A program made the translations under genes and the position numbers. DNA of 64,000 bases. Source: CBDBND01 sp965207985. Its GTDB lineage: Bacteria; Pseudomonadota; Alphaproteobacteria; Rhodospirillales; Rhodospirillaceae. Positions 36,780 to 45,963 of this stretch are shown piece after piece. The DNA lies in contig CBDBND010000035.1 of assembly GCA_965207985.1 (NCBI GenBank), positions 682,001 through 746,000 on the forward strand. Reading direction: 5' to 3'. Below the pieces are notes generated by a model. The model had not been told where the DNA came from and searched no databases. It was given only the letters and a program-made list of their open reading frames with translations. Every line of letters starts with the position of its first letter. Position 1 is the stretch's first letter.

Positions 36780-37796
36780 TTAGTCATTGCGTTGCGACGG
36801 CGCCAAATCTCTGGCGACGCGGAAGCCAAAGATGTGGGACGCCAGATTTTCGGGGTCCCGTCCGCGAAAAGCCGGGCGGTGGCGGGATATGCGGGAGAAC
36901 CAGCTTCCACCCTTCACGCTCCGTCTTTCACAATGGCCGTTCACCTGGGTCGGTCGTTCATCGACCGCGTCTTCCGGGTAATAAACCAGTGAGCAGTCTT
37001 CATTCCACTCCCATACGTTGCCCGTCATGTCATGAATCCCGAAAACGTTCGGCGGAAAAGAACCAACCGGGGCGACGCGGGCAAAACCATCGTCGCATTG
37101 GACGACGTCCCACGTCCCATATTCTTGGGCGTAGGGCGACGTCTTGCCCTGACGGTCAAACACATTGCCGTGGGTGCAGGCTTGATCAGGATCTTCTCCC
37201 CACGGCCAGCGGGTCTGGGATCCTGCACGGGCGACATATTCCCATTCCGCTTCCGAAGGCAGGCGATAGCGAGCGCCCGTCTTACCACTGAGCCACACGG
37301 TGTAGGCCTTGGCGTCATACCAGGAGACGCAGACCACGGGTTCGTTAGGCTCCGGGGACCGGCCGTAGTCGGGATCAGTCCAATCCCCGCCAAACATGAC
37401 CACCTCGCCCCGCCATTTGGTGCACGCCTGGGACGGCCGGTATCCGGTTTCTTCGATAAACGCCTCGAACTGCGCGTTGGTGACTTCCGTGCGACCTAAG
37501 CCGAAGGCAAAACGAATGGAGCGCTCATGCACGGGCGATTCAGGGCGAATGGAATCGAAGATGGGCTCTCCCTCCTCCGAGCCCATAGTGAATGTTCCCG
37601 GTGGAATGACCACCATTTCGGGACAGACGTCGCAGTCCGAGAATGTCTCTCCTGTTTGGGTTTGGGCTACTGCAAGTGACACCAAACCTGTAAGACCGAT
37701 CAAAAAGGCCAACATGTTTACGGGGGAGGACAACAACAGCTCCTCATTCTTTGGGTTACATGGCCAATCGTAGCCAATGGGTGGGAGACTATCCAC
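36780..37796 (-). CDS. Exported SUMF1/FGE-domain protein
   Basis: A hydrophobic N-terminus (NMLAFLIGLTGLVSLAVAQ) precedes a formylglycine-generating-enzyme-type domain: MVVIPPGTFTMGSEEGEP, TEVTNAQFEAFIEETGY, VCVSWYDAKAYTVWLSGKTGARYRLPSEAEWEYVARAG, FGIHDMTGNVWEWNED, and a closing GGSWFSRISRHRPAFRGRD...FGFRVAR. The Cys pair used by true formylglycine-generating enzymes in this last segment is absent, so sulfatase activation is unlikely. A ligand-binding or non-catalytic role is inferred. The start is uncertain: GTG 37796 or Met 37715. It lies 21 bp upstream of the binding-protein gene. Confidence 0.85.
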   Translation of the reverse strand: MDSLPPIGYDWPCNPKNEELLLSSPVNMLAFLIGLTGLVSLAVAQTQTGETFSDCDVCPEMVVIPPGTFTMGSEEGEPIFDSIRPESPVHERSIRFAFGLGRTEVTNAQFEAFIEETGYRPSQACTKWRGEVVMFGGDWTDPDYGRSPEPNEPVVCVSWYDAKAYTVWLSGKTGARYRLPSEAEWEYVARAGSQTRWPWGEDPDQACTHGNVFDRQGKTSPYAQEYGTWDVVQCDDGFARVAPVGSFPPNVFGIHDMTGNVWEWNEDCSLVYYPEDAVDERPTQVNGHCERRSVKGGSWFSRISRHRPAFRGRDPENLASHIFGFRVARDLAPSQRND

Positions 37797-37870
37797 CAGC
37801 TATCGTATTGACAGAGCGTACGCTTTGGTTCAATGCGGCATCTTTATTTTTCACTCGAGAAGTCACCACC

Positions 37871-38545
37871 ATGTCAGCATCTTCCATGGGATTAAGCGAC
37901 GCCGTTCTTGCCTATTTGCGGCGCGTGGGCATGCGCGAGGACGACGATCAACGTGCTCTACGCGAGGCGACACTCTCCGATCCCGCCTCCAGCAACGTCG
38001 CCCGGATGCAAATTTCACCTGAGCAGGGTCAGTTTATGACTTTGCTGATCGAAATGTTGGGTGCGAAGCGGTGTCTTGAAGTTGGTGTGTTCACCGGCTA
38101 CAGCGCCATGACCGTGGCCAAAGCCATGGGTCCGGAGGGGCGTGTGGTTGCGCTGGATGTTAGCGAAAAATTCACATCAATCGCGAGAAAACACTGGCAG
38201 AAAGCCGGCGTGGCCGAACAATTCGATCTGCGTCTGGCACCTGCAGTGGACTCATTGAACGCCATGATCAAAGCGGGCGAACAAAACACCTTCGACTTCG
38301 CTTTCATCGACGCCGATAAGGAGAACTACCTGAATTACTACGAGGCAGCGCTAGAGCTTGTGCGGCCGGGCGGCGTCATTGCCATCGATAACGTACTATG
38401 GGGCGGCAGCGTGGCAGACGAGACAGACCAGAGCGACAATACGGTGGCCATCCGGTCGCTCAACGACGCTTTGTCTAAAGACGAGCGGGTTACGGTGAGC
38501 ATGGTCCCCATTGGAGATGGACTGACGTTGGCGCGGAAAAGGTGA
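37871..38545 (+). CDS. Class I O-methyltransferase (CCoAOMT/COMT-like, 224 aa)
   Basis: Signature of small SAM- and metal-dependent O-methyltransferases: QGQFMTLLIEMLGAKRCLEVGVFTGYSAMTVAKAM (motif I), VVALDVSEKFTSIARKHW, FDFAFIDADKENYLNYYEAALELVRPGGVIAIDNVLWGG with the metal-binding Asp/Asn set, and a C-terminal VSMVPIGDGLTLARKR. It probably methylates a catechol-like hydroxyl. ATG 37871 matches the family N-terminus; earlier starts do not. It is convergent with the PQQ-type dehydrogenase gene. Confidence 0.92.
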   Translation: MSASSMGLSDAVLAYLRRVGMREDDDQRALREATLSDPASSNVARMQISPEQGQFMTLLIEMLGAKRCLEVGVFTGYSAMTVAKAMGPEGRVVALDVSEKFTSIARKHWQKAGVAEQFDLRLAPAVDSLNAMIKAGEQNTFDFAFIDADKENYLNYYEAALELVRPGGVIAIDNVLWGGSVADETDQSDNTVAIRSLNDALSKDERVTVSMVPIGDGLTLARKR

Positions 38546-40126
38546 TCAATTGCCGGCTGTCCTATCGACTGGCACCAGCTCAATGATCCGGCCCCCGGAA
38601 TCATGCTCGAGAAGCGCGTAGAGTTCACCGTTGGGGCCCACTTCTACATCCCGGAAACGGGCGAGGTCTTCGATCAGCGTTTCGCGCCCGACCACCCGGC
38701 CCTCTTCCATGTTGAAGCGGACGAGATCGGACGCCCGCAGCGTGCCGGCGATGATGTCCCCTTGCCACGCAGGGAACTTTGCGCCTTCGTAAAAGACAAA
38801 ACTGGAGATGGCCGGCGCCGGAGTCAGGTCGACCACCGGCTGGGTGATGTCGGCAATGTCAAACGCGATACCCAGAACCTCTCCAAACGCCACTGGCGTG
38901 CCGTCGTAGTTCACCCCTTTTGAGGTCAATGGCCAGCCGTAGTTGAGCCCCGGTTCGATAATATTGAACTCATCGCCGCCGCGCGGACCCATTTCGCTGC
39001 TCCACAACTGGCCGAGCTCGGTGTTGTATTCCAATCCCTGGGGATTGCGGTGGCCATAGGTCCACATGGCCGGTTCTGCATCCGGCGTTGTAAGGAACGG
39101 GTTGTCGTCGGGAAGACGACCGTCATCGTTCAGGCGCATGATCTTGCCGTAGGGCGTGTCCAGATCCTGAATGCCCAAATGCTCCAACGGCCCTTTGATG
39201 CCGATGCTGAAATAAACGTAGCCCTCGCCGTCAAAGGTGATGCGTCCACCGGCGGCGATCTCCGGCATGATGGTGTAGTACCTGTGGTCTGCCTGCCAGA
39301 GCACCTCCTCGTCCGCCCAGGCGCCGTCGCGGATGCGGCCACGGACCAGTTTGTTCATGGAGACGTCCTGGCCCGACTGCCGGCTCAAGTCATTGCAACC
39401 GGAACAACGGTCGCCGTAATGGATATAAATCCAGCCGTTATTTTCATAATCGGGGTGCAACGCCACCTCCATCAACCAGCCGAGACCCATGGGCTGGCCG
39501 ACGAAGTTGAAGGAGTCTGCATAGGCTTTCGGTGCGTTGCGGATAAAGTCCGATTTGGCGCCGTCTTGGGAGACAATGCTGAGGCCGAGCCGTTTTTCGG
39601 TAAGCAAGATGCGTCCATCGGGCAATGGCGCGATCGAAAACGGCAGCGGGTCTAGGTCGTCGATCACCGTGCGGATTTCGAAGTCGTGATGATCGCTCTT
39701 AATGATGCCGGACGGAATTTCGAGAGGCGCGTTGTAGCGAAAGTCGCGTAGGTTTGTGCCTTGCCGCTGTTCTAGAACGAATATGGCCAGCGCCTTGATT
39801 TGCTCATCGGTCAACGCCGGTGAAAAGCCGGGCATATTGCGCTCAGGAAATCCTTCGGCCGTGCTTTTGGCGATGGCCTCTAGGGAATTGCCGTGCAGCA
39901 AATCGCCACCGACAAGCGCCGTGCCTTGCGGTGCACCCTGCAAGGACCCGCCGTGACAGACGGCACATTCGTCTTGATAGAGCTTGGCGACGACATCTTC
40001 AGGGGCTGGGATATTGAGGTCTCTCAGATTGACGATCCCTTCAACGCCTTCGGGTTGTGCGAGCACTTGTTGCCCCTCAACGAGGCTCAGAGAGACCACC
40101 AAACAAATAAGGGAGATGCGGTTCAC
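38546..40126 (-). CDS. Exported cytochrome c-PQQ-type sugar dehydrogenase fusion (526 aa)
   Basis: A signal peptide (ISLICLVVSLSLVEGQQVLAQ), then a cytochrome c domain at about residues 45-120 with CAVCH and an axial Met candidate in RNMPGFSPALTDEQIKALAIFV. A six-bladed soluble aldose/sorbosone dehydrogenase domain follows (SIAPLPDGRILLTEKRLG, QPMGLGWLMEVALHPDYENNGWIYIHY, TYGHRNPQGLEY, GGDEFNIIEPGLNYGWP). The haem domain probably takes electrons from the quinoprotein site. Its start overlaps the DUF192 stop by 4 nt (ATGA type), indicating translational coupling. Confidence 0.9.
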   Translation of the reverse strand: MNRISLICLVVSLSLVEGQQVLAQPEGVEGIVNLRDLNIPAPEDVVAKLYQDECAVCHGGSLQGAPQGTALVGGDLLHGNSLEAIAKSTAEGFPERNMPGFSPALTDEQIKALAIFVLEQRQGTNLRDFRYNAPLEIPSGIIKSDHHDFEIRTVIDDLDPLPFSIAPLPDGRILLTEKRLGLSIVSQDGAKSDFIRNAPKAYADSFNFVGQPMGLGWLMEVALHPDYENNGWIYIHYGDRCSGCNDLSRQSGQDVSMNKLVRGRIRDGAWADEEVLWQADHRYYTIMPEIAAGGRITFDGEGYVYFSIGIKGPLEHLGIQDLDTPYGKIMRLNDDGRLPDDNPFLTTPDAEPAMWTYGHRNPQGLEYNTELGQLWSSEMGPRGGDEFNIIEPGLNYGWPLTSKGVNYDGTPVAFGEVLGIAFDIADITQPVVDLTPAPAISSFVFYEGAKFPAWQGDIIAGTLRASDLVRFNMEEGRVVGRETLIEDLARFRDVEVGPNGELYALLEHDSGGRIIELVPVDRTAGN

Positions 40127-40635
40127 GAATTATGATTGCCGAAAATTTCGTGACGAACACGATCACCGGATTTGATGCCAAGGCGTTGGACTGTTCCTGC
40201 CGGTAACTCCAACACCGACCGCACCCGTACCCGCGACGAAAGAGATTTTTCCGAATGGGGCGTGGTGTTTTCGATGATGGTCATCACCTCCCCGTCCTTG
40301 CTGATAAACAGCATGTCGAGGGGAATGAAGGTGTTGCGCATCCACATGCTGATCATGCGATCGCGCTTGAAATCGAACAGCATGCCCCGGTCCGGGGCGA
40401 GTTCGGCGCGATGCATGAGGCCGGTGGACCGCTCCCGGTCCGACGCCGCCACTTCAAACTGAAACGGATGCTCCGTCTCGCCGATGACAATGGCGCCGGG
40501 CTCGAGAGCGAGCTTCTGCGCTTTTCTGGGATCAAAGGGCTCATAGGGCCGCCAGCCCTGTGCCGTCGCGGACACAGAAGCGAAGGCAAGCCCGATGACG
40601 AGCGCGAGGCTAAAAAGTCGGCGAGGAAGGACCAT
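40123..40635 (-). CDS. DUF192 exported protein
   Basis: 170 aa with a signal peptide (LFSLALVIGLAFASVSATAQ), then the DUF192 core: FQFEVAASDRERSTGLMHRAELAPDRGMLFDF, MWMRNTFIPLDMLFISKDGEVMTIIENT and SVLELPAGTVQRLGIKSGDRV. The function of the family is unknown. It lies 21 bp after the last antiporter gene and overlaps the dehydrogenase gene by 4 nt, so it may be read from the antiporter operon. Confidence 0.9.
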   Translation of the reverse strand: MVLPRRLFSLALVIGLAFASVSATAQGWRPYEPFDPRKAQKLALEPGAIVIGETEHPFQFEVAASDRERSTGLMHRAELAPDRGMLFDFKRDRMISMWMRNTFIPLDMLFISKDGEVMTIIENTTPHSEKSLSSRVRVRSVLELPAGTVQRLGIKSGDRVRHEIFGNHNS

Positions 40636-40656
40636 GGCCCGACTTTACATCAGGAC

Positions 40657-42357
40657 TTACATCAGGAAAAAGTCAGCCACCAAATAAACGGCCAGGAGCA
40701 CGATCGCCCAGAAGGCCATGCGACCGGTCGGCATGGTGCGGGCAAGGATGCCTTCAGGGCCGTGGCGGTGATGAATGGCATCGACGGTGGCGTTTGCGCC
40801 GTCGGAGAAGTCCTTAATAATGCTGTCGCGGGCCAGGCCTGCGTCATGCACGAAGATCACCATCAGCTTGCGGCCCCAGACCCTATAGAGCCAGTCGAAA
40901 TCGATGGTCAGGGTCTTCATCAACTTCCAGCCGTAGTACTTGAGGAACAGGAAGAAGGCCGCACCGGAGAACAAGAGCAGCTGGAACTGTGTGACCACGT
41001 GATCCGGCGTATAGGGCGCGTAATCCTGCGGGAATGGTAATAGCTGGTAGAACGCCTGCGGCATCAAACCGATGCCGATGCACAGCACGGCAAAGAACAC
41101 CATGGCGACGCGCATGTGGATGGGCGGCTCGGGCGGCCGTTGACCGGAGTCCTTACCGAAGAAGACGAAGTACTGCAGCTTGATGCCGACATCGAGGAAC
41201 ACGCCCGCGGTCCCGGCAGCGAGCAGGAACCAGACCCAATACAGTCCTTGAAGATAGGCAGCCTCGGACATCATCGCCTTGGCAACAAAACCGGAGGTAA
41301 ACGGAAACGCGGAGATCGACAGCCCGCCGATGATGCAGCAAATGGCCGTCAACGGCATGGTGCGGAACAGGCCGCCGTATTCAGTAAATTTGCGCTTACC
41401 GGTGACATAGAACACGGAGCCCGTCGCCATGATCAGCAACGCTTTATAAATGATGTGGGCAAAAGCGTGGGCGACAGCGCCGTTCACCGCCAGCTCGGTG
41501 CCAATACCGATGCCAGTGACCATGAACCCGACCTGGTTGACGATCGAATACCCCAGCATCTTGCGGGCGTTGTTTTCGCAGAGCCCATAGATGATGCCAT
41601 AGAAGATCATGAAAATGCCGATGAAGATCAGCACTTCGGCGCCCGGGAAACCACGCGCCAGCACGTACACCGCTGTCTTGGTGGTGAAGGCCGAGAGGAA
41701 CACCATCCCTGAATAGGACGCTTCCGGATAGGAGTCGGGCACCCAGGCGGAAAACGGCGGCGCACCGGTGTTGAGAATGAACCCGGCAAGAATGAGCGCC
41801 CGCGGCAGGGTATCCGGCATCATGGACGTGAAAGCGATGGACCCGGTTGCCGCCACTTCGCCGGCGATTCCGGCCATCAGCACCACACCACCCAGCAAGT
41901 GGACCATCATGTAACGCATGCCGGCGGCGCGGGAACTCTCGGTCCCGGAGGAAAAGATCACCGTCGACGAAGCAAGCGCCATCATCTCCCAGAAGATAAA
42001 GACGGTGATGAGGTCGCCAGCGAAAACAACGCCGAGAGAGAAAGAGATGTAGATATTGGCAGCAAAAAGCTCGAGCACCCGCTCCTGCTTCAACGCATAG
42101 AGGTTGCCGGCCAAAGCCATGATGGCGAAGACCGTGGCAAACAGACGGCTGAGCTTGTCGGCCTTAAAGGGCTCAAGCTGCCACTCCATGAACGGCACGG
42201 CGATGATCACCCCATCGGGGGTCATCCACACCAGCACCAGCGAAATAATGGGTGCGGCCAGCAAAATGACGCTGCGCAGAGTGCCTTCGAAGCGGAGCAG
42301 CAGGAAGGCGCCGATGAGGATCGGCACCGACGGGTGAAGCAGAAGACTACTGGTCAT
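40657..42357 (-). CDS. Mrp-type antiporter D-like subunit, third copy (566 aa)
   Basis: A multi-pass protein of the MrpD/NuoN fold with the TM5 Glu in VFIFWEMMALASST. At the TM7 Lys site of its two sister subunits it reads FILNTGAPPFSAWVPDSYPEA, with Asn for Lys and Ser for the usual His, while a Lys remains in the next helix (AFTTKTAVYVLA). It has an extended C-terminus with a final helix (MAFWAIVLLAVYLVADFFLM). It is the last gene of the Mrp operon and overlaps the preceding small-protein gene by 11 nt. Confidence 0.87.
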   Translation of the reverse strand: MTSSLLLHPSVPILIGAFLLLRFEGTLRSVILLAAPIISLVLVWMTPDGVIIAVPFMEWQLEPFKADKLSRLFATVFAIMALAGNLYALKQERVLELFAANIYISFSLGVVFAGDLITVFIFWEMMALASSTVIFSSGTESSRAAGMRYMMVHLLGGVVLMAGIAGEVAATGSIAFTSMMPDTLPRALILAGFILNTGAPPFSAWVPDSYPEASYSGMVFLSAFTTKTAVYVLARGFPGAEVLIFIGIFMIFYGIIYGLCENNARKMLGYSIVNQVGFMVTGIGIGTELAVNGAVAHAFAHIIYKALLIMATGSVFYVTGKRKFTEYGGLFRTMPLTAICCIIGGLSISAFPFTSGFVAKAMMSEAAYLQGLYWVWFLLAAGTAGVFLDVGIKLQYFVFFGKDSGQRPPEPPIHMRVAMVFFAVLCIGIGLMPQAFYQLLPFPQDYAPYTPDHVVTQFQLLLFSGAAFFLFLKYYGWKLMKTLTIDFDWLYRVWGRKLMVIFVHDAGLARDSIIKDFSDGANATVDAIHHRHGPEGILARTMPTGRMAFWAIVLLAVYLVADFFLM

Positions 42358-42634
42358 AGTAGGTATCCTTCCGCTTCAGAATTTTCTTCCATCCCTTGGA
42401 GAAGACGATAGAAACGAAACCGATGAGCAACCCAAACCAAGCATGGAAGCCGAACGTGAACATGAACCCTTCGTGATGATGGGTGACGAACAGTTCAGCG
42501 ACAACGATGATGGCCAGCACAACGGCAAGTCCGGTCCAAAGGCGTTTAGGTGTGTCTGGATGATCCAGCCAATGGGTCTCGCCGCTCTGTGCGGATTGTG
42601 TTTGAACAGGAGGTGTTGGGGTTTGCTCTGTCAT
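42347..42634 (-). CDS. Small two-helix membrane protein of the antiporter operon (95 aa)
   Basis: A Pro/Gln/Thr-rich cytoplasmic N-terminus, THWLDHPDTPKRLWTGL, then helices LAVVLAIIVVAELFVTH and TFGFHAWFGLLIGFVSIVF, and a basic tail GWKKILKRKD. No named family is recognised. It overlaps both flanking antiporter genes (4 and 11 nt), so it is very likely co-translated and part of, or an assembly helper for, the complex. Confidence 0.75.
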   Translation of the reverse strand: MTEQTPTPPVQTQSAQSGETHWLDHPDTPKRLWTGLAVVLAIIVVAELFVTHHHEGFMFTFGFHAWFGLLIGFVSIVFSKGWKKILKRKDTYYDQ

Positions 42635-44097
42635 AGGGTTTGCCCCACCAATGCTTTGGCCAGTGCCAATGGCACTTCCGGCATAAGGAACAGCACCAGC
42701 GTTCCCAAAGCCGTCAAGCTGACCGCCAGAACCACCGGCCAGGACGCTTCGCCATGCTCATGGTCCGGTTTAACGTCTTCGTCTTTGAGAAACGCCCGGT
42801 AGATAATAGGCACGAAATATCCGGTATTCAGTAGCGTGCTGACAAAAATGACAAACAGGACAAACCAGTCCTTGATGTCCATAGCCGCAGAGAGGATGTA
42901 CCACTTGCCGAGGAAGCCAGCCGTCGGCGGCACCCCGATCATGCTCAATGCGCCGATCGTGAAAGCGGCCATGGTCCACGGCATTCGCTTGCCAATACCG
43001 TTTAATTGACTCACTTCCGTTTTGTGAGCGGCGGTGTATATGGACCCGGCGGCGAAGAACAGGGTGATTTTGCCGAAGGCGTGGGCGGTGATGTGCATGG
43101 CTGCACCGATGATGGCCAGTGGTGTCGCCATGGCGGCCGCTAACACCACGTAGGACAACTGACTGACCGTGGAATAGGCCAGCCGGCGTTTCAGGTTGTC
43201 CTGCCCAAGCGCGATGATGGAGGCGACCAAAACAGTGAAGCCCGCGGCATAGACCACCCATCCCAGAACATCCGCGTCGTTGAACAGGTCGATACCAAAG
43301 ACGTAGACGATCACTTTAACGACGGTGAACACGCCCGCTTTGACGACGGCGACGGCATGGAGCAATGCGCTGACCGGCGTCGGTGCCACCATGGCCGCAG
43401 GCAGCCAGCGGTGGACGGGCATTACGGCCGCCTTGCCGATACCGTAGATAAAGGCAACGCCCAACGCGCCAATGACAATCGGGTCTTCGTCTGCCGGAAT
43501 GATTCCACCGGCGCGGAAATCCCCCGTTCCGGCGACCACATAAGTACCGATGACAGCGGGCAGCAAGAAAACCACGGACGTGGTCAGCAGAATACCCAGA
43601 TACATCCGTCCGCCTGCTTTGGCGTCGTCATTGCCCTTGTGAGTAACGAGAGGATAGGTGGACAGGGTCAGAATTTCGTAGAACAGGAACAGCGTGAACA
43701 GATTGCCGGCAAAGGCGATGCCAATGGTGCTGGCAATGGCGATGGCGAAACAGGTGTAGAAGATCGTCTGATTTTTTTCGTTGTTGCCGCGCATATAACC
43801 GATGGAATAGATCGAGTTCACGATCCACAGGCTTGAGGCGATCATGGCAAAGATCATACCCATGGGCTCGACAACGAAGCGGACTTCCAAACCTGGAAGC
43901 ACGGCCCAACCATCCGTTGACGGCCGGTCGCCCTGCATGACGCTAGGCATGATGATGAAAACCACCATGAACAACAGTGCCGCCGTGCCTAAGGTATAGC
44001 CCTCACGGACATTGGGTTTTTCACCGCTTGAGGCAATGAAGAATGTCCCAATGACTGGGATTAAGGACGCCGCGATGATGAAATCGGAAAGTTCCAT
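42631..44097 (-). CDS. Mrp-type antiporter D-like subunit, second copy (488 aa)
   Basis: NuoM/MrpD-type proton-translocating subunit. The TM5 Glu is in LFLFYEILTLSTYPLVTH. The TM7 Lys is in GIGKAAVMPVHRWLPAAMVAPTPVSALLHAVAVVKAG, followed by the broken-helix region RRLAYSTVSQLSYVVLAAA. All residues expected for proton transfer are present. Its start touches the stop of the upstream D subunit and its end overlaps the small-protein gene by 4 nt. Confidence 0.92.
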   Translation of the reverse strand: MELSDFIIAASLIPVIGTFFIASSGEKPNVREGYTLGTAALLFMVVFIIMPSVMQGDRPSTDGWAVLPGLEVRFVVEPMGMIFAMIASSLWIVNSIYSIGYMRGNNEKNQTIFYTCFAIAIASTIGIAFAGNLFTLFLFYEILTLSTYPLVTHKGNDDAKAGGRMYLGILLTTSVVFLLPAVIGTYVVAGTGDFRAGGIIPADEDPIVIGALGVAFIYGIGKAAVMPVHRWLPAAMVAPTPVSALLHAVAVVKAGVFTVVKVIVYVFGIDLFNDADVLGWVVYAAGFTVLVASIIALGQDNLKRRLAYSTVSQLSYVVLAAAMATPLAIIGAAMHITAHAFGKITLFFAAGSIYTAAHKTEVSQLNGIGKRMPWTMAAFTIGALSMIGVPPTAGFLGKWYILSAAMDIKDWFVLFVIFVSTLLNTGYFVPIIYRAFLKDEDVKPDHEHGEASWPVVLAVSLTALGTLVLFLMPEVPLALAKALVGQTL

Positions 44098-45572
44098 CAG
44101 CGCACCCCTATCAGTGAACCAACCGCATCTTCGGCGGCGCCAACGGTAAAGGACGTATCAAAGCCGAGATAAATACAGGCGAGAATGAATACCCATGAGG
44201 TCATGATCATCGCCTTGGGCGCCTCTTGAAGCGGTGGAGCATCGGCTGGTCGCTCTCTAAAGAAAGCGATTTCAACGACCCGGCCCATATACACCAGCAC
44301 CAGCAGCGAACTGAGCATCAAGAGAACCACCAGCCACCACCAGCCGTTCTCCAGCGCACCGACCGCCAAATACCATTTAGAGACAAATCCGACAGTGCCG
44401 GGCACCCCCAGCATGCTGAACCCGCCGAGGATGAAGGCAAACATCGTCAACGGCATGGCTTTGCCGATGCCGGCCATATCGGAAATGCGTACCGTTCCAA
44501 TCTGCAGGGCGATCCCGCCGATCAACATAAACAAAGCGCCCTTCATCACCGCGTGATTGAAGATATGAACAAGGCTGCCTGTCAGGCCAGTGGCATTGGC
44601 GATGGCAATACCGAGGGTGATGTACCCGATCTGCGCCACGCTGGAGTAAGCCAGCATACGTTTGACGTTCTCTTGAAAAATGGCGGTAAAAGATCCTGCA
44701 AAAATGGCGAGGATCGAAAGCACCAAAATCATTTCGGGAATTGGCGTCTGTTCGATAGAAAATGCAAAGCCAAAGACCGAGTACAGGTAGCGCATCAATA
44801 GGTAAATGGACACCTTGGTTGCCGTTGCAGCAATAAAGGCGGTCGTCACGGAAGGCGCGAACGCATACGCATTGGGCAGCCAAAGGTGTAACGGGAACAA
44901 CGCGACCTTGAGGGAGAGCCCAACGACGATGAACGCCATGCCAGCAATGGCAGCTGGCGTATCAAGAATTGGAACCAGGCGTTCCGACATATCAACGAGA
45001 TTGAGCGTGCCTGTGATGGTATAGAGCAAGCCAACACCGATGACGTACATGGTGGCGCCAATGGTACCCATGATTAGATATTGATAGGCGGAAGCCAGTG
45101 CCCGGCGGTCGTGCCCAAGCGAGATAAGCGTGTACATGGAAAGAGATGAGATCTCCATGAACACAAAGGCATTAAAGGCATCACCGGTGACGACAATACC
45201 CATGAGCCCGCACAGACACAGCAGGTACATGGTGTAGTAAAAACCGCGAATTCCTTCTTTGATTTCGGTTTTCACACTTTGCCGGCCGTAAATGAGAACG
45301 GCGGTGGAAATCAATGAAACCAGAATAAGTAAATAAATGGAGAGCAGATCGACGCGATATTCAATGCCCACCGGCGGAGCCCAACCGCCCATTTTGTATG
45401 AGATAACCCCTGATTGACGGACCTCTTCCAGCATGCTCGCGGAGCCGAAGAACGAAAGGAAGGAGACCAACAAAGCGATAAGCCAGCAGAGATATTCCTT
45501 ACGAACAATGCCGCAAATCGCAGATGCGATTAGCGGTACGGCAACGATGATCGCAGGAAACTGGTCAAGCAT
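44097..45572 (-). CDS. Mrp-type antiporter subunit D, first copy (491 aa)
   Basis: MrpD-like: the TM5 Glu in FVFMEISSLSMYTLISLG, the TM7 Lys in VVGLSLKVALFPLHLWLPNAYAFAPSVTTAFIAATATKV, and VKRMLAYSSVAQIGYITLG for the second half-channel. It probably carries H+ against Na+ or K+ together with the other subunits in the inner membrane. It begins 3 bp after mrpC. It is the D subunit closest in position and sequence pattern to canonical Mrp operons. Confidence 0.92.
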   Translation of the reverse strand: MLDQFPAIIVAVPLIASAICGIVRKEYLCWLIALLVSFLSFFGSASMLEEVRQSGVISYKMGGWAPPVGIEYRVDLLSIYLLILVSLISTAVLIYGRQSVKTEIKEGIRGFYYTMYLLCLCGLMGIVVTGDAFNAFVFMEISSLSMYTLISLGHDRRALASAYQYLIMGTIGATMYVIGVGLLYTITGTLNLVDMSERLVPILDTPAAIAGMAFIVVGLSLKVALFPLHLWLPNAYAFAPSVTTAFIAATATKVSIYLLMRYLYSVFGFAFSIEQTPIPEMILVLSILAIFAGSFTAIFQENVKRMLAYSSVAQIGYITLGIAIANATGLTGSLVHIFNHAVMKGALFMLIGGIALQIGTVRISDMAGIGKAMPLTMFAFILGGFSMLGVPGTVGFVSKWYLAVGALENGWWWLVVLLMLSSLLVLVYMGRVVEIAFFRERPADAPPLQEAPKAMIMTSWVFILACIYLGFDTSFTVGAAEDAVGSLIGVR

Positions 45573-45575
45573 GGA

Positions 45576-45953
45576 TCAGTCCCAGTCCTGACCATATATT
45601 TCGTCTTCTTCGATACTGCCGTAGGCTTCATTGATGCGAACGACGAGTGCTAGCCCAAGAGCCAGCGTGGCAACGCCAACGACAATCGCTGTCAGAATGA
45701 GGACGTGGGGCAGCGGATTGGCGTAAAGCTGGTTTTCCGCCCCTTCGATGATGATCGGCGCTGTCCCACCAATGATTTTTGCTGGCGAAATGTAAAGCAG
45801 ATAAACGGACGTCTGGAAGATAGAGAGACCCACTAGTTTCTTAATCATGTTCGATCGGGACACAATGATGTAAAGCCCGGCCATGATGAGAAAGATCGTG
45901 ATCCAGTGATTGATACCGCCAAGGAAGAATGCAAGATCGTTTAACCCCTCCAT
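45576..45953 (-). CDS. mrpC: Mrp-type antiporter subunit C
   Basis: NuoK/MrpC-like, three helices: HWITIFLIMAGLYIIVSRSNMIKKLVGLSIFQTSVYLLYIS, then PLPHVLILTAIVVGVATLALGLALVVRINEAYGS. The conserved 'LPHxLxLTAIVVGxA' segment is diagnostic. ATG 45953 is preferred because GAGGAGGG lies just upstream; a TTG at 45983 would overlap mrpB. It forms part of the proton-conducting core next to the D subunits. Confidence 0.93.
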   Translation of the reverse strand: MEGLNDLAFFLGGINHWITIFLIMAGLYIIVSRSNMIKKLVGLSIFQTSVYLLYISPAKIIGGTAPIIIEGAENQLYANPLPHVLILTAIVVGVATLALGLALVVRINEAYGSIEEDEIYGQDWD

Positions 45954-45963
45954 GCTGCCCTCC

